Below, piece by piece: positions 5,211-13,482 of a stretch of 14,026 nt of DNA. The stretch spans positions 12,861-26,886 of the forward strand of contig DDUX01000125.1 in NCBI GenBank assembly GCA_002345025.1, written 5' to 3'. The stretch comes from Candidatus Accumulibacter iunctus. GTDB taxonomy: Bacteria; Pseudomonadota; Gammaproteobacteria; Burkholderiales; Rhodocyclaceae. Numbering within the stretch: position 1 is the first letter of the stretch; the number at the start of each line of letters is the position of its first letter. A program made the position numbers and the translations under genes. A model generated the notes under the pieces. The model ran no database searches. It was given only the letters and a program-made list of their open reading frames with translations, and had not been told where the DNA came from.

Positions 5211-6644
5211 ATGAACCACCGCCCCTTTTGCCCGCCCAGCGCTGCCCGCACTTCTGCCGCCGCTCACCACCGCCGCCTCGTTCTCGCCGGCATGCTGGCG
5301 GTCCTCAGTGCCGAGCTGCCGGCTTTCGACACCAGCGATCCTTTCGCCACCCGCGACATCACGCCGGAGCGGCCGGCGCTGCGCATCGACGACCGCCTCC
5401 TGCCTTGTCAGGTGCCGGCGGCGGATGCTCCCTACGGCATCGTCGAGGTGGTCGACCTGGCACTCTGCCGCAACCCGACGACGCGCGAGGTGTGGTCGGC
5501 GGCGCGCGTGCAGGCGGCCGATGTCGGCCTGGCGCAAGCCGAGTTCCTGCCGACGCTGGACGGCCGCGCCAACGCCAGCCGCATTCGCGCCGACTCGCGC
5601 AGCGCCAACCAGCGCAATGCGTCGCTGACGCTGTCCTGGCTGCTGTTCGACTTCGGCGCCCGCTCGGCCAACCTCGAGATCGCCCGGCAACTGATGAGCG
5701 CCGCCACCTCGACGCTCGACGCGAGCGTGCAGACGGTCTTCCTCAACGCCATGCAGGCCTACTACAACGCGCAGGCGGCACGGGCGGCGGTCGCCGCGGC
5801 GGTCGAGTCGGAGAAGGCGAGCCGCGAGAGCCTCAACGCAGCCGAGGTCCGCTACCGGGTCGGCACCGGCACGCCGGCCGACCGCCTGCAGGCGCAGACC
5901 GCCTGGTCACAGGCGACGCTGACCCGCATCCGCGCCGAGGGTGTGCGCGAGAACAGCCGCGGACGCCTGGCCAACGTCATGGGACTCGATGCCAACCAGC
6001 CGCTGCGCCTCGATGATCCGCCGGCGGCGAGGCCGGACGAGCGTTTCAGCGACGACGTCGCGGCGCTGATCGGCGAAGCGCGCCTGCGGCGACCGGAACT
6101 GAAGGCGGCCGAAGCCGAGTACCGCGCCGCCGCGGCCGGCATCGACTACGCCCGTGCCAGCGGCCTGCCGACGCTCTCGCTCGGCGCCGGTCCGAAGTGG
6201 GAGAGTCTCGGCGGCGTCTCGGCGAATGCCAGCTCGATCGGCGTGACGATTGACCTGCCGCTCTTCTCCGGCTTCAACACCACCTACAACGTGCGCGCCG
6301 CGCAGGCGCGCAGCGACGTCGCCGCCGCGCGCCGCGACAATGTGCGGCAGCAGGTGGCGCTGGAAGTATGGGAAGCGTGGCAGAGCCTCAACACCGCGAC
6401 GCAGACGCTGCGCACCAGCGCCGACCTGCTGGCCAGCGCCGAACACTCGGAGCGCGTCGCCCTCGGCCGCTACAAGGCCGGCGTCGGCAACATCCTCGAC
6501 GTGCTCAACGCGCAGAGTGCGCTCGCCAACGCCCGCCTGCAGCGCGTACAGGCGGCGCTCGACTGGCACGTGTCGCGCGCCACGCTGGCGCGTGCGCTTG
6601 GCGCCCTCGACGGCCAGTTGCTGTCATCGACCCGCAGCAGGTAG
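5211..6644 (+). CDS. TolC family outer membrane efflux channel
   Basis: Outer membrane channel of a tripartite exporter, 477 aa. The N-terminus is a Sec signal peptide: a basic n-region ending HHRR, hydrophobic LVLAGMLAVLSA (23-34), probable cleavage after LPA (about 38). The mature protein shows the two OEP-type repeats: long Ala/Gln/Arg-rich helices at about 95-240 and 290-470, with beta-strand segments RIRADSRSANQRNASLTLSW and SIGVTIDLPLFSGFNTTYNV. These correspond to the coiled-coil tunnel and barrel of TolC. The C-terminal KAGVGNILDVLNAQSALANAR is characteristic of the family. It is the first gene of a four-gene operon; the macA-like gene begins 12 bases after its TAG, with AGGA overlapping that stop. 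The start at 5211 is the only one giving a complete signal peptide, but no good ribosome-binding site precedes it. Confidence 0.92.
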   Translation: MNHRPFCPPSAARTSAAAHHRRLVLAGMLAVLSAELPAFDTSDPFATRDITPERPALRIDDRLLPCQVPAADAPYGIVEVVDLALCRNPTTREVWSAARVQAADVGLAQAEFLPTLDGRANASRIRADSRSANQRNASLTLSWLLFDFGARSANLEIARQLMSAATSTLDASVQTVFLNAMQAYYNAQAARAAVAAAVESEKASRESLNAAEVRYRVGTGTPADRLQAQTAWSQATLTRIRAEGVRENSRGRLANVMGLDANQPLRLDDPPAARPDERFSDDVAALIGEARLRRPELKAAEAEYRAAAAGIDYARASGLPTLSLGAGPKWESLGGVSANASSIGVTIDLPLFSGFNTTYNVRAAQARSDVAAARRDNVRQQVALEVWEAWQSLNTATQTLRTSADLLASAEHSERVALGRYKAGVGNILDVLNAQSALANARLQRVQAALDWHVSRATLARALGALDGQLLSSTRSR

Positions 6645-6656
6645 GACGACCCGCCG

Positions 6657-7856
6657 ATGAAAATCTCCCGCCGCAAGTTCCTCACCGTCTTCCTCGCCGT
6701 GGCACTTGCCGTCGGTGCTTTCTGGTGGTACCGCCAGAGCGGCAGCGAATCGCTCGAGCAACGCTACAAGCTGCAGACGATCGAGCGCGGCGACATCACG
6801 CAGACGGTCTCGGCCAATGGCACGCTGAATCCGATCGTTCTGGTGAACGTCGGCACGCAGGTTTCCGGCACCGTCACCAGGCTCTACGTGGATTTCAACG
6901 ACAAGGTCGAGAAGGGCCAGGCGCTGCTCGAACTCGACGACCGCCTGCTCGCCGCACAGGCCCGCCAGTCGGCGGCGAACGTCGTCAATGTCAGTGCCGC
7001 GGTGGATCTGGCACGGGCCAACGAGGCCCGCATGCAGGCGCTCTTCAAGGAGGAGTATGTGTCGCGGCAGGAACTAGAGCAGGCCGTCCAGACACGCCGC
7101 TCGAGCGAGGCGCAACTGGCGCAGGCAAAGGCAGCGGCCGACAAGGACGAGGTCAACCTGCGCTACGCGACGATCCGCTCGCCGGTTTCGGGTGTCGTCA
7201 TCGATCGCGTCGTCGACCTTGGGCAGACGGTCGCCGCCAGCCTGCAGACACCGACGCTGATCAAGATCGCGCAGGATCTCTCCGAGATGCGGATCGACTC
7301 GAGTTTCGCCGAGGCCGACATCGGCAAGATTCGCGAGGGGCAGAAGGTTCGCTTCACCGTCGACGCCTTTCCCAATCGCAGCTTCCAGGGTGAAGTGCAG
7401 CAGATCCGGCTCAACCCGACGACGCAGCAGAACGTCGTCACCTACAACGTGCGCGTTTCGCTGTCAAATCCGGAGCACATCCTGCTGCCGGGGATGACCG
7501 CTTACGTCAGTATCGGCGTCGCCAGCCGGCACGACGTGCTGCTGGTGCCGAACGCGGCACTGCGCTTCAAGCCGGCCGATGGCAACGGCGCTCGCCCGCC
7601 GGCGGCGACAGCGGGCAGCGGCCAGCGGCCACCCGGCGAGGGCCCCGGACGCAAGCGCGATGCCACCGGCAGCGGTACCGTCTATCGCGTCGAGCAGGGC
7701 GAACTGAAGCCGGTCAGCGTGCAGCTCGGCATCACCGACAACCGCAATACCGAGGTCGTCGGCGGCGAGCTGAAGGTCGGCGACACGGTGGTCGTCGGCG
7801 AGAATGTCGCGACGCCGAGCGGCAAGCCGAGCAGCGTCGGGATGCGCCTGTTCTGA
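6657..7856 (+). CDS. macA: MacA-like periplasmic adaptor (membrane fusion) protein
   Basis: A 399-aa adaptor linking an ABC exporter to the outer membrane channel. Residues 9-25 form one membrane segment that anchors it in the inner membrane. The two lipoyl-like halves are VGTQVSGTVTRLYVDFNDKV (65-84) and YATIRSPVSGVVIDRVVDLG (140-159), flanking a fairly short alpha-hairpin (about 98-139). The hairpin tip carries the RLS pattern R125-x3-L129-x6-S136 known to touch TolC. A beta-barrel domain follows (ADIGKIREGQKVRFTVDAFP, LLPGMTAYVSIG). At about 305-340 there is a low-complexity Gly/Pro/Arg linker, then the membrane-proximal domain. The extreme N-terminus MKISRRKFLT resembles a twin-arginine motif. 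Its stop overlaps the start of the ATPase gene, so they are translationally coupled. MacA is the nearest named relative; the exported substrate is unknown. Confidence 0.9.
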   Translation: MKISRRKFLTVFLAVALAVGAFWWYRQSGSESLEQRYKLQTIERGDITQTVSANGTLNPIVLVNVGTQVSGTVTRLYVDFNDKVEKGQALLELDDRLLAAQARQSAANVVNVSAAVDLARANEARMQALFKEEYVSRQELEQAVQTRRSSEAQLAQAKAAADKDEVNLRYATIRSPVSGVVIDRVVDLGQTVAASLQTPTLIKIAQDLSEMRIDSSFAEADIGKIREGQKVRFTVDAFPNRSFQGEVQQIRLNPTTQQNVVTYNVRVSLSNPEHILLPGMTAYVSIGVASRHDVLLVPNAALRFKPADGNGARPPAATAGSGQRPPGEGPGRKRDATGSGTVYRVEQGELKPVSVQLGITDNRNTEVVGGELKVGDTVVVGENVATPSGKPSSVGMRLF

Positions 7857-8553
7857 TGCCCGAGGCGGTCATCCGGACGGTCGGGCTGGGCAAGTCGTAC
7901 CTCACCGCTGCGGGATCGTTCCCGGCACTGAAGGACGTGGACCTCAGCATCGCCAGCGGCGAATTCGTCGCCATCATGGGGCCCTCCGGATCGGGCAAGT
8001 CGACCTTCATGAACCTGCTCGGCTGCCTCGACACGCCGAGCAGCGGTGATTATTTCCTCGTCGGGCGCAACGTCGCCCACCTCGCCCGGGACGAACTCGC
8101 TGCCTTGCGCAACCGCTGCATCGGCTTCGTCTTCCAGGGCTTCAACCTGTTGCCACGAATGAGCCTCGAGGACAATGTCGCCCTGCCGCTCGTCTATGCC
8201 GGCTGCCGCCGCGAGGAACGGCGGCAGCGGGCACGCCGCGAGCTGGCGCGGGTCGGCCTCGCCGACTACGCCGGCGCGCGGCCGAACCAGATCTCGGGCG
8301 GCCAGCAGCAGCGGGTGGCGATCGCCCGCGCGCTGGTCAATTCGCCGCAGCTGATCCTCGCCGACGAACCGACCGGCAACCTCGACAGCCACACCAGCGC
8401 CGAGATCATGGGTCTCTTCGCCGACCTCAACCGGCAGGGGATCAGCATTGTCCTCGTCACTCATGAGTCGGACATCGCCGCCTGTGCCGCGCGTCAGGTA
8501 CGCTTTCGCGACGGCCTGCTGGTCAGCGACGAACCGACAGGCAAGGCGACGGC

Positions 8554-8560
<7 letters not shown>
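7856..8560 (+). CDS. macB: MacB-type ABC transporter ATP-binding protein
   Basis: A 234-aa ATPase of the MacB/LolD class that energises the adjacent permease. All motifs are intact: Walker A GPSGSGKST (42-50), Q-loop Q94 in FVFQGFN, signature ISGGQQQR (146-153), Walker B LILADE (166-171) with D-loop GNLD, and the H-switch His203 in LVTHE. The sequence SGEFVAIMGPSGSGKSTFMN is typical of MacB/LolD ATPases. In E. coli MacB the ATPase and permease are one 648-aa chain; here they are two genes. The ATG at 7856 lies inside the upstream stop (ATGATG-like junction) and the permease start at 8554 lies before this gene's TGA, so the three are coupled. It acts at the cytoplasmic face of the inner membrane. 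Confidence 0.92.
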
Positions 8561-9774
<1,214 letters not shown>

Positions 9775-9796
9775 CCGCAACGGCAGCAACGCAGGC

Positions 9797-9802
9797 TACA
9801 AT
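9797..9802 (+). promoter_or_regulatory. -10-like hexamer TACAAT before the gamma carbonic anhydrase gene
   Basis: TACAAT matches the sigma70 -10 box at five of six positions and lies 32 bases before the ATG at 9835, a normal distance for a short leader. The matching -35 region falls on the permease stop codon and is poor. It suggests that the next gene has its own promoter instead of belonging to the efflux operon. Confidence 0.4.
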
Positions 9803-9834
9803 CTGCGCGTGCCAACCACAGCGAGTCGACTCCC

Positions 9835-10356
9835 ATGCCCATCTACCTTCTCGGCAGCCGCCGCCCGCAGCTCGACCCGCAAAGCTGGGTCGCCCCCAAC
9901 GCGATCGTCATTGGCGACGTGCGTCTGGCGAAGAACGCGTCGATCTGGTGGAACGCGACGGTACGCGGCGACAACGATCCGATCAGCATCGGCGAGGACA
10001 GCAACATCCAGGACCAGTGCGTGCTGCACACCGACGCGGGCGTGCCGCTGACGATCGGCCGCGAGGTCACCGTCGGCCACCTGGTGATGCTGCATGGCTG
10101 CACGATCGGCGATGGCGCGCTGATCGGCATCGGCTCGGTGCTGCTCAACCGGGCGGTGATCGGCAAGGGCTGCATCGTCGGCGCCAACACGCTGATTCCC
10201 GAAGGCAAGGTCTTTCCCGACCATTCGCTGATCGTCGGTTCGCCGGGCAAGGTGGTACGCCAGCTCGACGCCGAACAGGTCGCCCGCATCCGCCTCAGCG
10301 CGGCGCATTACGTGGACAACTGGCAGCGCTACCAGCGCGAGCTGCAGGCCATCTGA
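9835..10356 (+). CDS. Gamma carbonic anhydrase family protein (YrdA/PaaY-like)
   Basis: A 173-aa left-handed beta-helix protein built of hexapeptide repeats (IGDVRL, IGEDSN, IGREVT, IGDGAL, IGIGSV, IGKGCI), with a C-terminal helix. The three zinc ligands of the gamma carbonic anhydrase fold are in place: H65 in CVLHTD, and H82 and H87 in GHLVMLHGC. R44 and D46 of the RGD turn are also kept. Bacterial members of this size (YrdA, PaaY, CaiE) bind metal, but many lack measurable carbonic anhydrase activity because the proton-shuttle loop is absent, as it appears to be here. Function is therefore open: CO2 hydration, thioesterase-like or another metal-dependent role. It stands alone between the efflux operon and the nitrate reductase operon. 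The ribosome-binding site is weak. Confidence 0.88.
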   Translation: MPIYLLGSRRPQLDPQSWVAPNAIVIGDVRLAKNASIWWNATVRGDNDPISIGEDSNIQDQCVLHTDAGVPLTIGREVTVGHLVMLHGCTIGDGALIGIGSVLLNRAVIGKGCIVGANTLIPEGKVFPDHSLIVGSPGKVVRQLDAEQVARIRLSAAHYVDNWQRYQRELQAI

Positions 10357-10371
10357 GCCCCCCGGCAACGG

Positions 10372-10411
10372 CGCCGCCCGGAGGCGGCGAGCGGCGACCG
10401 GCGGCATTTTT
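10372..10411 (+). terminator. Possible terminator after the gamma carbonic anhydrase gene
   Basis: CGCCGCC (10372-10378) and GGCGGCG (10383-10389) form a perfect 7-bp stem with a 4-nt CGGA loop, 16 bases after the stop. The first T-run (TTTTT, 10407-10411) is 17 bases further on, and a second (seven T) starts at 10428. The spacing is not that of a classical intrinsic terminator, so efficiency is doubtful. Confidence 0.35.
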
Positions 10412-10438
10412 GCTGCGCTGCGGGAACTTTTTTTGATC

Positions 10439-10480
10439 TTGATCCGGATCAAAAAAAAGCCCTTGCTGCAGGCATAGAGT
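10439..10480 (+). promoter_or_regulatory. FNR/Anr box and promoter of the nap operon
   Basis: TTGATCCGGATCAA (10439-10452) is a perfect 14-bp palindrome and an exact match to the FNR/Anr consensus TTGAT-N4-ATCAA. It is centred at 10445.5. TAGAGT (10475-10480) can serve as -10 box, placing the start near 10487, so the FNR site is at about -41.5, the class II activator position. T-tract and A-tract arms extend the symmetry (10428-10438 with 10447-10457). This predicts oxygen-limited induction of napDAG. I saw no clear NarL/NarP heptamer pair. Confidence 0.8.
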
Positions 10481-10549
10481 GTGCGCCAGACGCAACATCG
10501 GAAAGCCGCCTGCGGCAAATGCGGCCGCGCGATGACCCGAGCGCTTGCG

Positions 10550-10563
10550 AAGCGGAGCCGCTT
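10550..10563 (+). promoter_or_regulatory. Hairpin over the napD ribosome-binding site
   Basis: AAGCGG (10550-10555) and CCGCTT (10558-10563) are complementary and enclose the only purine-rich candidate ribosome-binding site, GGAG (10554-10557), located 12 bases before the napD ATG. If it folds, initiation would be partly masked. The stem is short. Confidence 0.3.
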
Positions 10564-10569
10564 GCCTTC

Positions 10570-10818
10570 ATGAACATCTCCAGCGTGCTGGTCCACACTC
10601 TCCCGCGGGCACTGTCCGAGGTGCGTGCGGCGCTGTCGGCGCTCGCCGGCGTCGAGGTGCACGCCGCGACCGAAGACGGTCGCCTCATCGTCACCATCGA
10701 GACCGATTCGCTGCAGGGCAGCAGCGAGCTCTTCACCCTGATCAACCAGCAGCCGGGAGTGCTCTCGGCGTCGATGGTCTATCACCAGTTCGAACCCGAT
10801 CCTGATAAGGAAGCCTGA
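10570..10818 (+). CDS. napD: Periplasmic nitrate reductase chaperone NapD
   Basis: An 82-aa cytoplasmic chaperone that binds the twin-arginine signal of NapA and holds the precursor until the molybdenum cofactor is inserted. The N-terminal strand MNISSVLVHTLP, the DGRLIVTIET segment and the closing PGVLSASMVYHQFE match the NapD ferredoxin-like fold. The reading frame is open upstream to an ATG at 10519, but those 17 residues are unlike NapD, so the ATG at 10570 is chosen. It is the first gene of the operon; one base separates its stop from the napA ATG, fitting the NapD-NapA partnership. There is no napF or napE before it. Confidence 0.92.
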   Translation: MNISSVLVHTLPRALSEVRAALSALAGVEVHAATEDGRLIVTIETDSLQGSSELFTLINQQPGVLSASMVYHQFEPDPDKEA

Positions 10819-10819
10819 A

Positions 10820-13348
10820 ATGAGAGTGACTTTGACCCGTCGTGACTTTATCAAGAGCCAGGCGGTTGCCGCCGCTGCCAGCGTCGCCGGCATCAGCGTT
10901 CCCGGTCTGGCGCAGGCGGCCGCGGCGAAGAAGGACGACGGCGTGCGCTGGGACAAGGGCACCTGCCGCTACTGCGGCACCGGCTGCGGCGTTCTCGTCG
11001 GCACCAGGGACGGTCGCATCGTCGCCACGCAGGGCGACCCGGATGCGCCGGTCAACAAGGGACTGAACTGCATCAAGGGGTACTTCCTGTCGAAGGTCCA
11101 GTATGGCAAGGACCGCCTGACGACACCGCTGTTGCGCATGCAGGACGGCAAGTTCGACAAGAACGGCGAGTTCGCGCCGATCTCGTGGGATCAGGCCTTC
11201 GACATCATGACCGAGAAGTGCAAGGCGGCACTGAAGAAGGGTGGTCCGCGCAACATCGCCATGTTCGGTTCGGGGCAATGGACGATCTGGGAGGGCTACG
11301 CGGCAGCCAAGCTGATGAAGGCCGGCCTGCTGAGCAACAACCTCGACCCCAATGCGCGCCACTGCATGGCGTCGGCGGTCGCCGGTTTCATGCGCACCTT
11401 CGGCATCGACGAACCGATGGGTTGCTACGACGACATCGAGCATGCCGACGCGTTCGTCCTCTGGGGTGCGAACATGGCGGAGATGCACCCGATCCTCTGG
11501 TCGCGCGTCACCGATCGCCGCCTGACCGGCAAGGACGTCAAGATTCATGTCCTGTCGACCTTCGGCCACCGCTCGACCGAACTCGCCGACAACGAACTGA
11601 TCTTCAAGCCGCAGAGCGACCTCGCGATCCTCAATTACGTCTGCAACCACATCATCCAGAACAACGCGGTCAACCAGGAGTTCGTCGCCCGCAACGTGAA
11701 CTTCAAGAAGGGCGTCACCGACATCGGCTACGGGCTGCGGGCGAACCACCCGCTCGAGAAGGTGGCGATGAACAACGGCTATCCCGGCGAGGACGGCAAG
11801 CCGAAGGGCAACCCGAACAATGCCAGCCCGATGACTTTCGACGAGTTCAAGGCCTTCGTCGCCGAGTACACGCTCGACCGGGCGCACGAGATCTCGGGCG
11901 TGCCGAAGGACCGGCTCGAGGCGCTGGCCAAGGCCTACGCCGATCCGAAGATCAAGGTCACCTCGTTCTGGACGATGGGCTTCAACCAGCACACGCGCGG
12001 CACCTGGGTCAACAACATGGTCTACAACGTGCACCTGCTGGTCGGCAAGATTTCCGAACCCGGCAACAGCCCCTTCTCGCTCACCGGCCAGCCGTCGGCC
12101 TGCGGCACCGCGCGCGAGGTGGGTACGTTCGCGCACCGCCTGCCGGCCGACATGGTGGTGACGAATCCGAAGCATCGCGAAATGTCGGAGAAGCTGTGGA
12201 AGCTGCCGGCGGGAACGATTCCCGACTGGATCGGCGCCCACGCCGTCGCCCAGAGCCGCCTGCTCAAGGATGGCAAGATCAATTTCTACTGGACGACGAC
12301 GACCAACAACATGCAGGCCGGTCCGAACGTCAATGACGAGATTTTCCCCGGCTGGCGCAACCCGGACAACTTCATCGTCGTCTCCGACGTGTACCCGACG
12401 GTCTCGGCGATGTCGGCCGACCTGATCCTGCCGTCGGCGATGTGGATGGAGAAGGAAGGCGCCTTCGGCAACGCCGAGCGCCGCACGCAGTTCTGGCGGC
12501 AGCAGGTCAAGGCGCCCGGCCAGGCGCGCTCGGACCTCTGGCAGTACATCGAGTTCTCGAAGCGCTTCACGACCGACGAGGTGTGGCCGGCGGCTCTCCT
12601 CGACAAGAATCCGGATTACAAGGGCAAGACGCTGTACCAGGTGCTCTTCGCCAATGGCCAGGCCGACCGGTTCCCGCTCAACCAGACCTACAAGGGCTTC
12701 GACAACGACGAGTCGAAGGCGCTCGGATTCTACGTGCAGAAGGGGCTTTTCGAGGAGTACGCCGCCTTCGGGCGCGGTCATGCGCACGACCTCGCCGCCT
12801 TCGACGTCTACCACAAGGCGCGCGGCCTGCGCTGGCCGGTGGTGGACAACAAGGAGACGCTGTGGCGCTTCCGCGAGGGCTATGATCCCTATGTCAAGAA
12901 GGGCGAGGGCGTCAAGTTCTACGGTCATGCCGACGGCAAGGCGGTGATCTTCGCCCTGCCCTACCAGCCGGCGGCCGAAATGCCCGACAAGGACTACGAC
13001 CTCTGGCTGTGCACCGGCCGCGTGCTCGAACACTGGCACACCGGGTCGATGACCCGCCGCATTCCCGAGCTGTACAAGGCAATGCCCGATGCCTGGCTGT
13101 ACATGCATCCGGAAGACGCCAAGAAGCGCAATCTGCAGCGTGGCGACATCGTCAAGCTGAGCACGCGACGTGGTGAGATCCAGGTACGGGTGGAAACGCG
13201 CGGGCGCAACAAGCCGCCGGTCGGGCTGGTTTTCGTGCCCTTCTTCGACGAGCACCGGCTGGTCAACAAGCTGACGCTCGATGCGACCTGCCCGATCTCC
13301 AAGGAAACCGACTTCAAGAAGTGCGCGTGCAAGGTGGTCAAGGCCTGA
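10820..13348 (+). CDS. napA: Periplasmic nitrate reductase catalytic subunit NapA
   Basis: Reduces nitrate to nitrite in the periplasm using Mo-bis-MGD and one 4Fe-4S cluster. The 842-aa length is near E. coli NapA (828). A textbook Tat signal opens it: TRRDFIK at 6-12, a hydrophobic Ala-rich region, cleavage near AQA (about 33). The cluster cysteines are C49-x2-C52-x3-C56-x27-C84, and the Mo ligand is C182 in NARHCMASAV. Other family landmarks are FTTDEVWP, ALPYQPAAEMPDKDYDLWLCTGRVLEHWHTGSMT-type segments and the C-terminal GLVFVPFFDE and ACKVVKA. AAGGAAG lies about seven bases before the ATG. It is coupled to napD. The long (969-aa) antisense frame here is a by-product of GC-rich codon use. 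Electrons probably reach NapA through NapG/H-type or NapC/B partners, of which only NapG is in the window. Confidence 0.97.
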   Translation: MRVTLTRRDFIKSQAVAAAASVAGISVPGLAQAAAAKKDDGVRWDKGTCRYCGTGCGVLVGTRDGRIVATQGDPDAPVNKGLNCIKGYFLSKVQYGKDRLTTPLLRMQDGKFDKNGEFAPISWDQAFDIMTEKCKAALKKGGPRNIAMFGSGQWTIWEGYAAAKLMKAGLLSNNLDPNARHCMASAVAGFMRTFGIDEPMGCYDDIEHADAFVLWGANMAEMHPILWSRVTDRRLTGKDVKIHVLSTFGHRSTELADNELIFKPQSDLAILNYVCNHIIQNNAVNQEFVARNVNFKKGVTDIGYGLRANHPLEKVAMNNGYPGEDGKPKGNPNNASPMTFDEFKAFVAEYTLDRAHEISGVPKDRLEALAKAYADPKIKVTSFWTMGFNQHTRGTWVNNMVYNVHLLVGKISEPGNSPFSLTGQPSACGTAREVGTFAHRLPADMVVTNPKHREMSEKLWKLPAGTIPDWIGAHAVAQSRLLKDGKINFYWTTTTNNMQAGPNVNDEIFPGWRNPDNFIVVSDVYPTVSAMSADLILPSAMWMEKEGAFGNAERRTQFWRQQVKAPGQARSDLWQYIEFSKRFTTDEVWPAALLDKNPDYKGKTLYQVLFANGQADRFPLNQTYKGFDNDESKALGFYVQKGLFEEYAAFGRGHAHDLAAFDVYHKARGLRWPVVDNKETLWRFREGYDPYVKKGEGVKFYGHADGKAVIFALPYQPAAEMPDKDYDLWLCTGRVLEHWHTGSMTRRIPELYKAMPDAWLYMHPEDAKKRNLQRGDIVKLSTRRGEIQVRVETRGRNKPPVGLVFVPFFDEHRLVNKLTLDATCPISKETDFKKCACKVVKA

Positions 13349-13390
13349 GCGACTGCGGGCAGCGACGGCGACAGCGGAACAATCAGGGAG

Positions 13391-13426
13391 AGCCGGGGCG
13401 GGCGGAACATTGCCCGCCCAGCGGCT
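13391..13426 (+). other. Strong intercistronic hairpin between napA and napG
   Basis: GGGCGGGC (13396-13403) pairs perfectly with GCCCGCCC (13412-13419) around an 8-nt loop, and AGCCG (13391-13395) pairs with CGGCT (13422-13426) past a 2-nt bulge, making a 13-bp, almost all G:C stem. No T-run follows, so it is not a classical terminator. It lies in the 134-base napA-napG gap, 43 bases after the napA stop, and could stabilise the napDA message or reduce read-through into napG. Confidence 0.6.
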
Positions 13427-13482
13427 GCCGGAGTTTCGTGAGCCGCCGGCGCGACCGTCACGGCTAGGCACGTCATACCCCA

